Part shown: positions 8,221-17,614 of the stretch, in pieces
How the letters are laid out: the number at the start of each line of letters is the position of its first letter
How positions within the stretch are numbered: the first letter of the stretch is position 1
From: Spirobacillus cienkowskii
GTDB taxonomy: Bacteria > Bdellovibrionota_B > Oligoflexia > Silvanigrellales > Silvanigrellaceae
Assembly: GCF_037081835.1 (NCBI RefSeq)
Contig: NZ_CP146516.1
Coordinates: forward strand, 1,511,501 to 1,575,500
Length of the DNA: 64,000 bases
Reading direction: 5' to 3'
Made by a program: the position numbers and the translations under genes
The notes under the pieces: generated by a model
Seen by the model: the letters and a program-made list of their open reading frames with translations, nothing else
What the model was told of the DNA's origin: nothing
Databases searched by the model: none

Positions 8221-9543
8221 TTATACAAGAAATTTTAAAAAATCAATAGAAGGCTTTGACGTGACATTTTTTCTAACAAAGTTAAAAGCATCGATTTCTT
8301 GCCAATAATCTTCTTTTTGAGCGATAAATCTTCGGTAAGCTGAAACGGCTTTCATACCAGCTGTCTCATTGAGAGAAAGCAGCACATCTTCTGCATAGTC
8401 AAGCAGAGCATGAGAAATTTCGAGATTGTTGATGTCGGATTTTTTTATATTATTCAAATCAATATGAAATTTTTTTAAAATTTTCCAGGTATTTCTTCTG
8501 GTTTTATTGTTTTTTAATAATGCATAAAAAAAAGCGACGGGAGCTAAAGAATGCTCAAAAGGCTGCGCATCAATATGACGAATTTCTAAAAAATCACGCA
8601 AACGGAGATCGGGAAATAAAGTTGCCAAATGATTTTCCCAACTTTCAATTGTTGGCCTTGTCCCTTTATACCCATTCTTAAACCATTGCTCAAAAGTTAA
8701 CTCCTGGTACAATGGCTGCTCGTGAATTGGTAAACCCTCAATAAAAAAGACATACGCTTTTTTGGCCCACTGTGCATACGCACATTCTATATTTTCTGCA
8801 AACAATAACTGAGCGGGTATTCTTGAACGAGAGGGATCCATTTTTTTCCATATTTCTTGGCGTTCCGAATAAGTCGTTATTTTTTTATTTTTGAAAAATT
8901 TTGAATTTGCAAAAAGATGTCTAGTCAGAGGAATCAGAATTAAGGTTAAATTCACGGCATCTTGCCAGTTTTTATCACCAAAAATGTCTAAATTTGCTTG
9001 AACTGTTGCTGTATGCCGCATCATGTCTATACCGCGTAATTGCGGTGCAGACTGAAAATAACGCGTCATAATTTGATAACGTTCTTTTGGCAATAATAAA
9101 GGGTGATCATCTAAAGCGATTGGATTTGTGCCATGCGATAAAAAAACCAAATTTCCATCTGAAGCAGTTTCAATAATTTTTAATCCATGAACAACATTTG
9201 TCACCAAATCAGAAATTTTTTCGAACGGAGCCGATGAAAATTCTAACTGCCCACCTGGTTCAACGCTCACATTTCCTCCCTCTTTAAAAAAAATATCTGT
9301 AATTAAGGAGGAGGATTCGTCGTATTTAATTTTTAAAGGATTAGACACTTCTGCAATACGTTTTAAAAAGGCTTGGATCTCAATTTTTGAAGAGGAGGTA
9401 CCAATTGGAGATAAAGTTTGCGTGTCATAGGCATGCATTTCCATTTCTATGCCTATTTTTTCTGTATCTTTTCGAGTGCTTTTAATACTTTGAACCCAAA
9501 CTCGAGAACACAATTTATCATCTAACTGAGTAAAATTAACCAT
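8221..9543 (-). CDS. Glutamate-cysteine ligase, GCS2 (plant-like) type
   Basis: This enzyme makes gamma-glutamylcysteine, the first step of glutathione synthesis, in the cytoplasm. The 440-residue protein shows EKIGIEMEMHAYD for the metal- and ATP-binding strand, VEPGGQLEFSSAP, the GIDMMRHTATVQANLDI segment typical of this branch, and EIRHIDAQP. The ATG at 9543 is preferred because GGAG lies about 9 bases upstream; a TTG nine codons earlier has no ribosome site. No glutathione synthetase gene is in the window. EgtA of ergothioneine synthesis is a relative and cannot be fully excluded, but no other ergothioneine gene is nearby. Confidence 0.82.
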   Translation of the reverse strand: MVNFTQLDDKLCSRVWVQSIKSTRKDTEKIGIEMEMHAYDTQTLSPIGTSSSKIEIQAFLKRIAEVSNPLKIKYDESSSLITDIFFKEGGNVSVEPGGQLEFSSAPFEKISDLVTNVVHGLKIIETASDGNLVFLSHGTNPIALDDHPLLLPKERYQIMTRYFQSAPQLRGIDMMRHTATVQANLDIFGDKNWQDAVNLTLILIPLTRHLFANSKFFKNKKITTYSERQEIWKKMDPSRSRIPAQLLFAENIECAYAQWAKKAYVFFIEGLPIHEQPLYQELTFEQWFKNGYKGTRPTIESWENHLATLFPDLRLRDFLEIRHIDAQPFEHSLAPVAFFYALLKNNKTRRNTWKILKKFHIDLNNIKKSDINNLEISHALLDYAEDVLLSLNETAGMKAVSAYRRFIAQKEDYWQEIDAFNFVRKNVTSKPSIDFLKFLV

Positions 9544-9579
9544 TAAAAAAAGCTCCGCATTAAAAAACAAAAAGATAAC

Positions 9580-10005
9580 CTATTTTTTTTGTACAATAGG
9601 ATCAAGTTGCAGAGCAAAATCAGAAACGCCTTCAGTCCGCAGTGCATCCATAACTGTTACAACTGAGTTATATTCCGCACTTTTATCAGCACTAATCATT
9701 GCTACAATTTTTTGTTTTAACAGAATTGCATTTTTTGCTATTTCTTTTAATTGTTCTATGGCAACAATTTTTCCATCCAGCATAATGCTTCCATTTTTAT
9801 CGATAGAGATATTAAAAGTTTTTTGATTTTCTAACTTTTCTGCAGAAGCTGCTTTAGGAAGTTCGAGTTTCATGCCTTTATTCACTAAAAAATGCGCTGT
9901 TACCATAAAAATAACAAGCAACACCAAAACCACATCAACAAATGGAGTGATATTGATGTCAACAATTGGCTCATCATCGCCACCAATTTTATTGCTACCA
10001 GCCAT
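9580..10005 (-). CDS. exbD: ExbD/TolR family proton-channel protein
   Basis: This is a small inner-membrane protein with one transmembrane helix (about residues 15-37) and a periplasmic domain. The signature DINITPFVDVVLVLLVIFMV holds the proton-conducting Asp at the start of the helix. With ExbB it forms the motor that energises TonB, or, as TolR, the Tol-Pal system. The ATG at 10005 follows GAGGTG at the usual distance; a TTG five codons upstream is not supported. It starts 17 bp after exbB. No tolA, tolB or pal gene is visible, so an ExbD role is more likely than TolR. Confidence 0.88.
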   Translation of the reverse strand: MAGSNKIGGDDEPIVDINITPFVDVVLVLLVIFMVTAHFLVNKGMKLELPKAASAEKLENQKTFNISIDKNGSIMLDGKIVAIEQLKEIAKNAILLKQKIVAMISADKSAEYNSVVTVMDALRTEGVSDFALQLDPIVQKK

Positions 10006-10022
10006 AAACAAACACCTCAACT

Positions 10023-10658
10023 TTATTTTTTATTAGAACCTAAGTGGGTCATGATAATCCGAGACGTTGCATCACTGTTTGCTATTTTCTTTTTTATAGA
10101 GCGATTAAAAAAATTGTAAGAAACAACAGCTGGTATTGCCACCAAAATTCCAAGGGCAGTTGCCACCAATGCCTCAGAAATTGAAGACATAATAACCTCG
10201 GGGCCGGGATTTGCTGCGGTAGCAAGTGCATGAAATGCTTCTATAATTCCAATTATTGTACCAAATAATCCAATAAATGGTGTATTGCTGCCTAATGTTC
10301 CTAAAACAACCGTCCCTTTTTCTAACTTAGTTTTGGCTGCAATCATTGTGGCGTTCATGGACTCTTCTGCGGCTTTCATACTATCTTTAGCACGCATTAA
10401 TCCAATAGCAGCAACATTTGCTTCAAGCATTTTGTGTCCAGAACACCATGCTGACGTTTGCTCAATAGGCTCAGAAGAATTTAGCCGTTCTGTCAGATTT
10501 TTAATAAACTCTCCAAAATCTCCTCGAGTTTTTTGCAATGCAATAATGCGATCAATAATAATAGCTAGATTTAATATGCTACACAAAATCAGCAAATACA
10601 TCACCCACTGTGCACCTGTTGCTAATGCGATTTTCAAAAATTCTTGGGTTACATTCAT
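10023..10658 (-). CDS. exbB: ExbB/TolQ (MotA) family protein
   Basis: This inner-membrane protein of about 211 residues has three hydrophobic segments (near residues 12-35, 105-130 and 150-175) and the MotA/TolQ/ExbB core: GTLGSNTPFIGLFGTIIGIIEAF, then MSSISEALVATALGILVAIPAV. It forms the pentameric proton channel around the ExbD helices. The ATG at 10658 follows GGAGAAAAATC; a TTG five codons upstream is less likely. It is the first gene of the pair with exbD. The tonB-like gene at 1884 is a plausible partner, although it is not linked. Confidence 0.88.
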   Translation of the reverse strand: MNVTQEFLKIALATGAQWVMYLLILCSILNLAIIIDRIIALQKTRGDFGEFIKNLTERLNSSEPIEQTSAWCSGHKMLEANVAAIGLMRAKDSMKAAEESMNATMIAAKTKLEKGTVVLGTLGSNTPFIGLFGTIIGIIEAFHALATAANPGPEVIMSSISEALVATALGILVAIPAVVSYNFFNRSIKKKIANSDATSRIIMTHLGSNKK

Positions 10659-10692
10659 GATTTTTCTCCGCAAAGTTGCTTTTTGCTTTAAC

Positions 10693-11946
10693 TTAAACTG
10701 TAAATTCTAAGTTTTCGTAAATATCAACCAAATGTTCTTTTGCTCTAGGCAATGCAGGGCGTTGTAATGCGATTTCAACATCTGTGACGTATTCTATTTT
10801 GCGAATTCCGCAAAGCACACTGGTCACCCCTGGATACCAAGCGAGAGTTGCGACAACATATTGAGATAAGGTTGCATCATCATAGCCTGGCACATCTTCT
10901 AATTGCATTTTTGCTAATGCTTCCAAATCATGAGCGAGTTTTGACCAATTTGCCAACCCTCTTTGCATCCCCTCATCCAAATCTTGTGTCTCTTTTTGAT
11001 TTATATTAGGTCGCGTCAAACGAACAAGCCCATCATTAAACATCGCATTAAAAGGACGGTTGATCATGACACCGATGTCATTCTTTTGGGCATAAGACAA
11101 AGTGGATTCACCAGTACCCTCAATGTCATACAAAGCGGGCGAAACTTCTAACCAGTTCATTGGCATTTGCACAACTTTAAAATGAGAATCAGACGAAATT
11201 GATTTGGCAATATCATGCACTCTTTTAATAGAAACAGCAGAAAATTCTTCGATGGGAGCACCTAAGTTATTAGAGCTGATGCCATAAGACTTTATTTTGC
11301 CACAAGCAACAAGTTGCTCAAGGCACATAAAACTCTTTTGCAGTCGTTCATAAAAAATAGTGTGTGCTTCTTCTTGCGCCATGCCATCAAGTTCAAAACG
11401 TTTCAACATATATTCAGGATTGTGCAACAAATAAACGTCTAAGGTTTCTATACCGAGACGACTTAAACTTCGATCAATTTGATCGTAAATAAAAGAAGGG
11501 TGAATGCAATGCCACGTTTCTTCGCCAAATTTACTAATTTCTTGAAAACCTTTTCCTTGTAATTCTAGCGATTTTGCTAATTCTATGTTTGCCCCTTGTA
11601 TGTAGCCAACTTTTGAGACCAAGACAATATTTTCTCGTTGAATCACTTTTTCTGCAATCAATTTACTCAACGCTTTGCCAATTAATAACTCAGACTGGCC
11701 GTATCCATAATTAGAGCTAGTATCAATTAAATTTAACCCTTTACGCAGAGCGGTTTCTAAAGCATTCGCCGATTCGGGAAAGCCCAATTGTTTTGCAAAA
11801 CCAACTCGATATGTGCCAAATCCAACAGGAGAAACCTTAGGGCCTCCTTTATATAAAGATCGTCTGCGTGATTCAAAAACACGCCCCAAACTTTGCGAAG
11901 ACGGTTGTGTTGCATCGGCTGTTGCAAAACCAAGATGACAAGACAT
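10693..11946 (-). CDS. Aldo/keto reductase
   Basis: This is an NAD(P)H-dependent oxidoreductase of the AKR superfamily, 417 residues with a TIM-barrel fold. Visible motifs are GFGTYRVG, LIDTSSNYGYGQSE with the catalytic Asp and Tyr, VLVSKVGY (catalytic Lys), and DVYLLHNPEYM in place of the common DLYQIH. It is about 90 residues longer than a standard AKR because of an N-terminal extension of about 35 residues and a longer C-terminal half. AAAGGAAATATTT precedes the ATG. It follows the LolC/E-like permease gene by 16 bp and is probably co-transcribed with it, without an obvious functional link. The substrate is unknown. Confidence 0.83.
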   Translation of the reverse strand: MSCHLGFATADATQPSSQSLGRVFESRRRSLYKGGPKVSPVGFGTYRVGFAKQLGFPESANALETALRKGLNLIDTSSNYGYGQSELLIGKALSKLIAEKVIQRENIVLVSKVGYIQGANIELAKSLELQGKGFQEISKFGEETWHCIHPSFIYDQIDRSLSRLGIETLDVYLLHNPEYMLKRFELDGMAQEEAHTIFYERLQKSFMCLEQLVACGKIKSYGISSNNLGAPIEEFSAVSIKRVHDIAKSISSDSHFKVVQMPMNWLEVSPALYDIEGTGESTLSYAQKNDIGVMINRPFNAMFNDGLVRLTRPNINQKETQDLDEGMQRGLANWSKLAHDLEALAKMQLEDVPGYDDATLSQYVVATLAWYPGVTSVLCGIRKIEYVTDVEIALQRPALPRAKEHLVDIYENLEFTV

Positions 11947-11962
11947 AAATATTTCCTTTGTT

Positions 11963-13228
11963 TTAATAAGTCTGACTCAATCCCTGCATCGGCGAGACGC
12001 GAGACGCCTTCCATGCAGGGTATAATGCTCCAAAAAATGAAAGCAAAATAGAGGTAAACAATGCGATGAGAATCAAATGCGAATCAATTTGTACCGGAAC
12101 TTTTTTGAGATAATAAAATTTTTGAAAATCTCCTAAAGGTATTCCAGCAAATATTTTTAAAATAAGAAGACCGGATAATACGCCTGTCAAAGAACCCAAT
12201 ACACCCAAAACAAATCCAGAACACACAAAAACTCGAATTATAATAGATTTTGTAGCACCTAATGCGCGCAGCAACGAAATGTGGGGAGCTCTATCCATAA
12301 CTGTTAAACTTAATGTAACAATAATATTAAATCCAGCGACAAAAGAAATAATCAAAACAATAAGTTTTATTGCAGTTCCATCACGTTCAATTTGCTCAAA
12401 TAAACCTCTATCAATTTGTTGCCAAGCAATGACATTATAAGGAAGCAAACTATTTAATTCTTGAGAAACGGACAAGGCATCATCTAAATTTTGTAATCGA
12501 ATTTCAATACCACTTGCCCAGCTTTCTACTCCAAACAGTTTAACTCCATCTTCAAAATTCATGAGAACCTGTTTTTTATCATACTCAGACAAACCCGTAC
12601 TAATAAAACCTGTGACAAATAATTTGTTATAGCGAATGCCTACCCGACCATTTTCATGAGCAAAAGTCATGAGAGTGACCGTATCGCCAATTTTCGCATT
12701 TAAAGAATCAGCCAATTCACTACCTAAAATGACATGCGGCAGCAATTCTGGAGTAGAGGTATCATCTTTTGTATTTCTTGAGCGATCAATCAGTGGGCTT
12801 ATTGCATTTAGGGTTTTTAATGCATCAATAGGATTGATGTATTTTTGCAAACTGTCTTTTGATGATGATGCTGTGCCTTCTATAGCACGAATATAAACAG
12901 CTGACGTCTGACGCCCTAATCCCATCACAGACTCCTGATAAATAAAGCGACTCATTGAATGAATAGGCGCAGGAATGATGGACTCTAATTTTTTTTCAAA
13001 CTGCATTGGATTGCTAATTCCAGACTGAGAATAAATAATAATATTAGGATTTGTAGAAGAAATTATGCTTTTTAATTCTGATTGAAAACTATTTAAAATA
13101 GTAATGACGACCAAAAATGCGGCAACACCAAAAGCAATTCCTAGCACTGAAACTATTGAGGTAAAGCTTAAAAATTTTGAATTTTTCTTACAAATAAAAT
13201 TTAATGCAAGTCTTAATATCAAATTCAC
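11963..13228 (-). CDS. LolC/LolE-like FtsX-family permease
   Basis: This inner-membrane protein (421 residues) has the LolC/E layout: helix 1 with SIVSVLGIAFGVAAFLVVITILNSFQSE (about 24-50), a large periplasmic domain (about 50-275), and three C-terminal helices (about 285-310, 335-360, 385-410) ending in LYPAWKASRVSP. LolCDE extracts lipoproteins from the inner membrane toward LolA. No LolD ATPase gene is adjacent, so the partner must be elsewhere if this is a true Lol protein; another MacB-like export role cannot be excluded. The start is a GTG at 13228 with only a weak ribosome site. The gene is divergent from clpB across a 277-bp intergenic region. Confidence 0.8.
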   Translation of the reverse strand: MNLILRLALNFICKKNSKFLSFTSIVSVLGIAFGVAAFLVVITILNSFQSELKSIISSTNPNIIIYSQSGISNPMQFEKKLESIIPAPIHSMSRFIYQESVMGLGRQTSAVYIRAIEGTASSSKDSLQKYINPIDALKTLNAISPLIDRSRNTKDDTSTPELLPHVILGSELADSLNAKIGDTVTLMTFAHENGRVGIRYNKLFVTGFISTGLSEYDKKQVLMNFEDGVKLFGVESWASGIEIRLQNLDDALSVSQELNSLLPYNVIAWQQIDRGLFEQIERDGTAIKLIVLIISFVAGFNIIVTLSLTVMDRAPHISLLRALGATKSIIIRVFVCSGFVLGVLGSLTGVLSGLLILKIFAGIPLGDFQKFYYLKKVPVQIDSHLILIALFTSILLSFFGALYPAWKASRVSPMQGLSQTY

Positions 13229-13387
13229 TTCTTAACCCCATGAATCAAAAATTACTTTTTTTGAATTGACTCTTTACGCAACTTTAAAACGCAGAGACTG
13301 TCAGCAATTTTATCATTTACCACATACTTTTTTTATCGAAAGGGGAAGAACATAAAAATTATACCTAAATGACTCGAGTTTTAGTCC

Positions 13388-13416
13388 TTGACAAACAAAC
13401 TAGGAGTCTCATCTTA
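13388..13416 (+). promoter_or_regulatory. Possible clpB promoter
   Basis: A perfect -35 box TTGACA (13388-13393) is followed after about 16 bp by CATCTT (13410-13415), a weak -10, about 90 bp before clpB. A CCTTGACAAAC context also loosely recalls heat-shock sigma -35 boxes, but no CCCCAT-like -10 box is placed correctly. Confidence 0.35.
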
Positions 13417-13441
13417 ACAACGATGGGGGATTGATCTTCTC

Positions 13442-13461
13442 CTCAATTATATAGAATTGAG
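13442..13461 (+). promoter_or_regulatory. Inverted repeat in the clpB leader
   Basis: CTCAATT, a 6-base spacer and AATTGAG form a perfect 7-bp inverted repeat, 45 bp before the clpB ATG and downstream of the candidate promoter. It could be an operator or a leader hairpin. It does not match the CIRCE element of HrcA (TTAGCACTC with a 9-bp spacer). Confidence 0.4.
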
Positions 13462-13505
13462 TCATAAAAAGACTTATATTATAATAAAAAAAGGAGTTAT
13501 AATTT

Positions 13506-16100
13506 ATGGCTCTCCAATTGACACATAGAGCACAACAAGCCGTCAATGAATCTCATGCCTTAGCAAAACAAAACGGCAATCCAGAGCTGACACCTGCCCA
13601 TATTCTCTATACGATTTTTAAAGAAGAAGAAGAAATTGTTAAAATGGTGTGTCAGCATTTAGGAATTAAAATCTCTAATGTAACAGGAGAATTTAAAAAA
13701 ATCATTGATCTTTTACCAAAAGTTTCTGGAGGAAACGATCCAACCAACAGCCCTTTTTTAACCGCCTACTTAGAATCTGTAGAAAAAATACGAAAAGAGT
13801 TACGCGATGAATTTATTTCAATTGAACATTTTTTAATTGCTGCGCCAATTAGTAAACAACAATCCTTAAATTCACTATTTCAAAAACTTAATTTAGATTC
13901 TAGTACTTTACAAAAAGCTGTTTATAGCATCAGAGGTAACAATACCGTGACAGATCAATCACCCGAAAATAAACTTGGCGTTCTAGAAAAATACGCTCGC
14001 GATCTTACAAAATTGGCTGAAGAAAATAAACTTGATCCCGTAATTGGCAGAGACAGCGAGGTCAGACGCGTTGTGCAAATTCTCTCGCGTCGTACCAAAA
14101 ATAATCCAATTTTAATTGGAGAACCAGGCGTTGGTAAAACAGCCATTGCAGAAGGTCTCGCACAACGTATTATTCGGGGAGATGTCCCTGAAACCTTAAA
14201 AAACAGAAAAATTCTTGGTTTGGATATTGCATCACTGGTTGCCGGCGCAAAATTTAGAGGAGAATTTGAAGAACGCCTTAAAGCTGTTTTAAAAGCAGTG
14301 CAAGATGCATCGGGAAAAATTATTTTGTTTATTGATGAAATTCACACAATGGTAAAAGCTGGTGGAGGCGAAGGCTCAATGGATGCAGGAAACATGCTAA
14401 AACCAGCACTTGCCAGAGGTGAACTGCGCTGTATTGGTGCTACAACTCTTGATGAATACCGAATTATCGAAAAAGATCCTGCTTTAGAGCGTCGCTTTCA
14501 ACCTGTTATGGTTCATCCACCAAGCGTAGAAGATACGATTACAATTTTACGTGGTTTAAAAGAAAAATATGAAATTCATCATGGAGTCCGCATAAAAGAC
14601 AATGCGCTCCTTGCTGCAGCCACATTGTCTGATCGTTATATTCCAGATCGCTTTTTGCCAGATAAAGCAATTGACCTTATTGATGAAGCGTCAAGTCGCC
14701 TTAAAATTCAGCTTGATAGTGTTCCCGAAAAAATTGATACAATTGAGCGTAAAATTTCGCAATTTAAAATTGAATTGGTTGCTTTGTCAAAAGAAACAGA
14801 TAAGCAGTCAATAACTAAAAAAAATGAAATTGAAACCCATTTAAAAGAACTCGAAGTTGATGCAAAAAATTTACGCGAAAAATGGCAGCTTGCCAAAGGA
14901 AGCGTGAATGAAATCAATCAACTTAAAAAAGAAATTGAAAATGCTAGGGTGCGCATGGAAGAAGCAGAAAGACATGCAGATTATGCTCGTGCGAGTGAAA
15001 TTAAATTTGGTGAAATGCCCAAATTACAAGAACGCCTTCGCTCACTGACCAACACCGCATCAGATTCTAAAAATAGTGACGCCTCTGTGTATTTAAAAGA
15101 AGAAGTTGATGCAGAGGATATTGCAGCTGTTGTTTCAACCTGGACAGGGGTACCTGTCCAAAAATTATTTTCTGCAGAAAAACAAAGACTACTTCAATTA
15201 GAAACAGAACTTCAAGAAAGTGTTGTAGGACAAGACCATGCACTCCGCGCCGTCGCAAATGCGATTCGTTTGACGCGCAGCGGCTTGAAAGATCCAAACA
15301 AACCTATGGGATCTTTTTTGTTTTTGGGCCCTACAGGTGTGGGAAAAACAGAAACCGCAAAGGCGCTTGCAAAAAGTTTATTTGATTCTGAAAAATCAAT
15401 TATTAGAATTGATATGTCTGAGTATATGGAACAACACTCTGTGGCTCGATTGATTGGCGCACCTCCAGGTTATGTTGGTTTTGAAGAAGGCGGACAACTG
15501 ACTGAAGCCGTTCGCCGTAAGCCTTATTCTGTGGTGTTATTTGATGAGATTGAAAAAGCCAACCCTAAAGTGCTCAACGTTTTATTACAAATGCTTGATG
15601 AAGGGCGGCTGACAGATGGCCAAGGGAGAACAATTAATTTTCAAAATTGTATTGTAATCATGACAAGCAATATCGGTGCACATCGTATTTTAGAAGCACC
15701 ACCACATGAGCGCGATCACACAAAACTAAAAAATGCTGTTATGGAAGAATTATTACAGTTTATGCGTCCTGAACTGTTAAATCGTATTGATGAAACCGTT
15801 ATCTTTAATGCATTGAGTGAAACTGTAATTGAAAAAATTGTTTCAATTCATGTTGCTAAATTAAATGCTCGTTTGCTTTCTCAACAACACATGCAACTCG
15901 AAGTGACTCCGCAATTGATTTCGCGCATTGCTCAAGAAGGCTGGGACATTAATTTTGGGGCGCGTCCTTTAAAACGCTCACTACAAGAAAAAATAGAAAT
16001 CCCTCTTTCAATAGAATTATTAAACGGAAAATTTAATGAAGGAGATATCATTTTTGCTCACGAGAATGAAAATCAAGAAGTTGTTTTTACGAAGAAATAA
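13506..16100 (+). CDS. clpB: ClpB disaggregase (Hsp100 AAA+ ATPase)
   Basis: ClpB pulls aggregated proteins apart together with DnaK. The 864-residue length is standard. Domains in order: Clp N-terminal domain (1-145); AAA-1 with Walker [14 protein letters not shown] near residue 205 and Walker B ILFIDEIH; the coiled-coil middle domain (about 400-530) that separates ClpB from ClpA and ClpC; AAA-2 with Walker [14 protein letters not shown] near residue 608 and [12 protein letters not shown]; and a C-terminal domain with NFGARPLKR. No ClpP-binding IGF/L loop was noticed, consistent with a disaggregase. AAGGAG lies upstream of the ATG. The leader carries a promoter-like sequence and an inverted repeat, suggesting stress control. 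Confidence 0.97.
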   Translation: MALQLTHRAQQAVNESHALAKQNGNPELTPAHILYTIFKEEEEIVKMVCQHLGIKISNVTGEFKKIIDLLPKVSGGNDPTNSPFLTAYLESVEKIRKELRDEFISIEHFLIAAPISKQQSLNSLFQKLNLDSSTLQKAVYSIRGNNTVTDQSPENKLGVLEKYARDLTKLAEENKLDPVIGRDSEVRRVVQILSRRTKNNPILIGEPGVGKTAIAEGLAQRIIRGDVPETLKNRKILGLDIASLVAGAKFRGEFEERLKAVLKAVQDASGKIILFIDEIHTMVKAGGGEGSMDAGNMLKPALARGELRCIGATTLDEYRIIEKDPALERRFQPVMVHPPSVEDTITILRGLKEKYEIHHGVRIKDNALLAAATLSDRYIPDRFLPDKAIDLIDEASSRLKIQLDSVPEKIDTIERKISQFKIELVALSKETDKQSITKKNEIETHLKELEVDAKNLREKWQLAKGSVNEINQLKKEIENARVRMEEAERHADYARASEIKFGEMPKLQERLRSLTNTASDSKNSDASVYLKEEVDAEDIAAVVSTWTGVPVQKLFSAEKQRLLQLETELQESVVGQDHALRAVANAIRLTRSGLKDPNKPMGSFLFLGPTGVGKTETAKALAKSLFDSEKSIIRIDMSEYMEQHSVARLIGAPPGYVGFEEGGQLTEAVRRKPYSVVLFDEIEKANPKVLNVLLQMLDEGRLTDGQGRTINFQNCIVIMTSNIGAHRILEAPPHERDHTKLKNAVMEELLQFMRPELLNRIDETVIFNALSETVIEKIVSIHVAKLNARLLSQQHMQLEVTPQLISRIAQEGWDINFGARPLKRSLQEKIEIPLSIELLNGKFNEGDIIFAHENENQEVVFTKK

Positions 16101-16307
16101 AGTAAAAATCAGCTAGCTAATACACTTCAAACTATTCTTATCAATTACTTTTTTGCCCTACATTACATTAGTGTGGTAAAATAACAAAAAAATATCTTTA
16201 AAAATTTTTAATAAATTCAGAGAAAATATTTTTGATATATTTTCATCCTTATAGATAAAAATTAAAATTTCTAATATGTTAATTACATTTTTACGAAAGA
16301 CTCTCTA

Positions 16308-16335
16308 TTGAATAAATTTTCACAGATCATATACT
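16308..16335 (+). promoter_or_regulatory. Promoter of the DUF3800 operon
   Basis: TTGAAT (16308-16313) and TATACT (16330-16335) are separated by 16 bp and match the -35 and -10 consensus at 4/6 and 5/6 positions. Transcription would start near 16342 and leave a leader of about 58 nt before the DUF3800 ATG. The -10 box lies inside the inverted repeat at 16318-16348. Confidence 0.55.
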
Positions 16336-16348
16336 GTATTCTGTGAAA
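16318..16348 (+). promoter_or_regulatory. Perfect 9-bp inverted repeat over the -10 box (candidate operator)
   Basis: TTTCACAGA (16318-16326) and TCTGTGAAA (16340-16348) are perfect inverted copies around a 13-base centre that contains the -10 box TATACT. A dimeric repressor bound here would block the promoter, as in self-regulated toxin-antitoxin or defence operons. A DNA hairpin without regulatory role is the alternative. No repressor gene is adjacent, so the regulator, if any, would be one of the two operon proteins or act from elsewhere. Confidence 0.55.
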
Positions 16349-16399
16349 GAAGGATATTTATCTGATCTTAAATTAAGAATTTTTACTTAGGATATTGAC

Positions 16400-17104
16400 A
16401 TGCTAGAATATAATATTTATTGTGATGAAAGTTGTCACTTGGAAAAAGACAGAAATAATGTGATGTTTATTGGAGCATTATGGTGCCCTAAGTCTGAGGT
16501 TATAAGAGTCAGTAATGAAATTAAAGAAATACAGTCTAAATATAATAAAAATTCAGAATTGAAGTGGAGTAAAGTTTCTCCTAAAGACAAAGAATTTTAT
16601 AATAGTTTATTGCAATATTTTTACAATGAATCAAATCTATTTTTTAGAATAATTATTATCAATAACAAGAATAATCTTGATCACGCTGCTTATAATGGGA
16701 ATTCTCATGACAATTTTTATTATAAAATGTACTATTTATTATTAAATAAAATTATAGATCCCCCAAATAAATACAAAATATATATCGACAAAAAAGATAC
16801 AAAAAGCGCTATTAAAACAAAACAGCTTAAAAAAATTTTAAGAAATAGCATTTATGATTTTCAAGGGGATTACATAAATGACATAAGAATTGTTAATTCT
16901 CAACAAGTGAGATTATTACAGCTTGCTGATTTATTAATAGGAGCTGTTTCCTATGCAAATAGAAATTTAAATGGAAATATCGCAAAAGTAAGCTTAGTTA
17001 ACTATCTGAAAAAACAAACTTCATCAGATTTAAAATCAACTTTACCATTTATGAATAAAAAATTTAATATATTTTCTTTTTTTCCAAGGATATCTTGTAA
17101 ATGA
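16400..17104 (+). CDS. DUF3800 domain protein
   Basis: This is a 234-residue cytoplasmic protein. Features of the DUF3800 family are the N-terminal strand with acidic residues YNIYCDESCHLE (family form YIDESG), the hydrophobic strand MFIGALWCP, KIYIDKKD in the centre (about 131-138) and the C-terminal helix RLLQLADLLIGAVSYA (about 177-192) with a conserved Asp. The spaced acidic residues recall RNase H-like nucleases, but activity is unproven. DUF3800 genes are common on phages and defence-type islands. AGGA lies 7 bases before the ATG. The stop overlaps the next ATG (ATGA), so the two proteins are made together. The strong bias to Asn, Lys and Ile and flanks poor in genes suggest an acquired module. 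Confidence 0.83.
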   Translation: MLEYNIYCDESCHLEKDRNNVMFIGALWCPKSEVIRVSNEIKEIQSKYNKNSELKWSKVSPKDKEFYNSLLQYFYNESNLFFRIIIINNKNNLDHAAYNGNSHDNFYYKMYYLLLNKIIDPPNKYKIYIDKKDTKSAIKTKQLKKILRNSIYDFQGDYINDIRIVNSQQVRLLQLADLLIGAVSYANRNLNGNIAKVSLVNYLKKQTSSDLKSTLPFMNKKFNIFSFFPRISCK

Positions 17105-17604
17105 ATAAAGAAAGGTTATTATGGTTACCCGACCCACTTATTTTAGAACCATGGAACACTAATACTTATGAAAGTTTATATCAAATATTTTGTGAAGACT
17201 TTAAGAATAAAAATAGACCTTTATTTTTTAAGGATGAAAAAATAATTATATTTAGTTCAAATAATTTTTTATCTGAAGGCAAAGAAAAAATTTTTTGGCA
17301 TATTACAGATAAAGATGACCGTGCTTATTCTGAAAGACTACCTGATATTAGAAGAGCTGAAAGAATTAACTGGATAAGACCTATAATTGAAAATTATACA
17401 GACAATCATGTAAATTGTTTTGATTATTTAGAAGCTAATGGAAAAATTAAAACATATTTATGGTTAGAAGGTTATGATTTTGTTGTAATACTTGGTCGTT
17501 TAGAGAGAGCTAATTACACCTTAATAACTGCTTTTTATATTGGCTATGAACAAAAAAGATCTGAACTAAAGAAGAAATCATTAACAAAAAAAGCCCCAGG
17601 CTGA
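17101..17604 (+). CDS. Small protein resembling RelE/EndoU-like (PBECR-type) nucleases, coupled to DUF3800
   Basis: This 167-residue protein has no signal peptide or membrane segment. The second half is the recognisable part: RRAERINWIRPIIENY (about 81-96), then a beta segment KIKTYLWLEGYDFVVILGR and YTLITAFYIGYEQKR before a Lys-rich end. The order of an Arg-rich helix, a strand ending in a V-I-L core, and a Y-x-L-x-T-A-F/Y strand is what I associate with barnase/EndoU/colicin/RelE-like toxin nucleases of phages and mobile elements. This is fold-level resemblance, not a confirmed match. The ATGA overlap with DUF3800 implies a functional pair. Its last codons and stop lie in the terminator hairpin of an opposite-strand RNA (17586-17646). 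Confidence 0.6.
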   Translation: MNKERLLWLPDPLILEPWNTNTYESLYQIFCEDFKNKNRPLFFKDEKIIIFSSNNFLSEGKEKIFWHITDKDDRAYSERLPDIRRAERINWIRPIIENYTDNHVNCFDYLEANGKIKTYLWLEGYDFVVILGRLERANYTLITAFYIGYEQKRSELKKKSLTKKAPG

Positions 17605-17614
17605 ACGAGGGGCT
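17586..17614 (-). terminator. Intrinsic terminator on the minus strand
   Basis: A stem of six pairs (17592-17597 with 17609-17614) is followed on the minus strand by seven T. On the plus strand no T-run follows the stem, so it would not end the DUF3800 operon. Confidence 0.65.

Noticed and set aside
10285-10710. 141-codon plus-strand frame across exbB
   Set aside because: It lies opposite a well-supported gene with family motifs, has no ribosome site and no recognisable product.
13442-13461. CIRCE operator for HrcA
   Set aside because: The arm sequence and spacer length do not match the CIRCE consensus.
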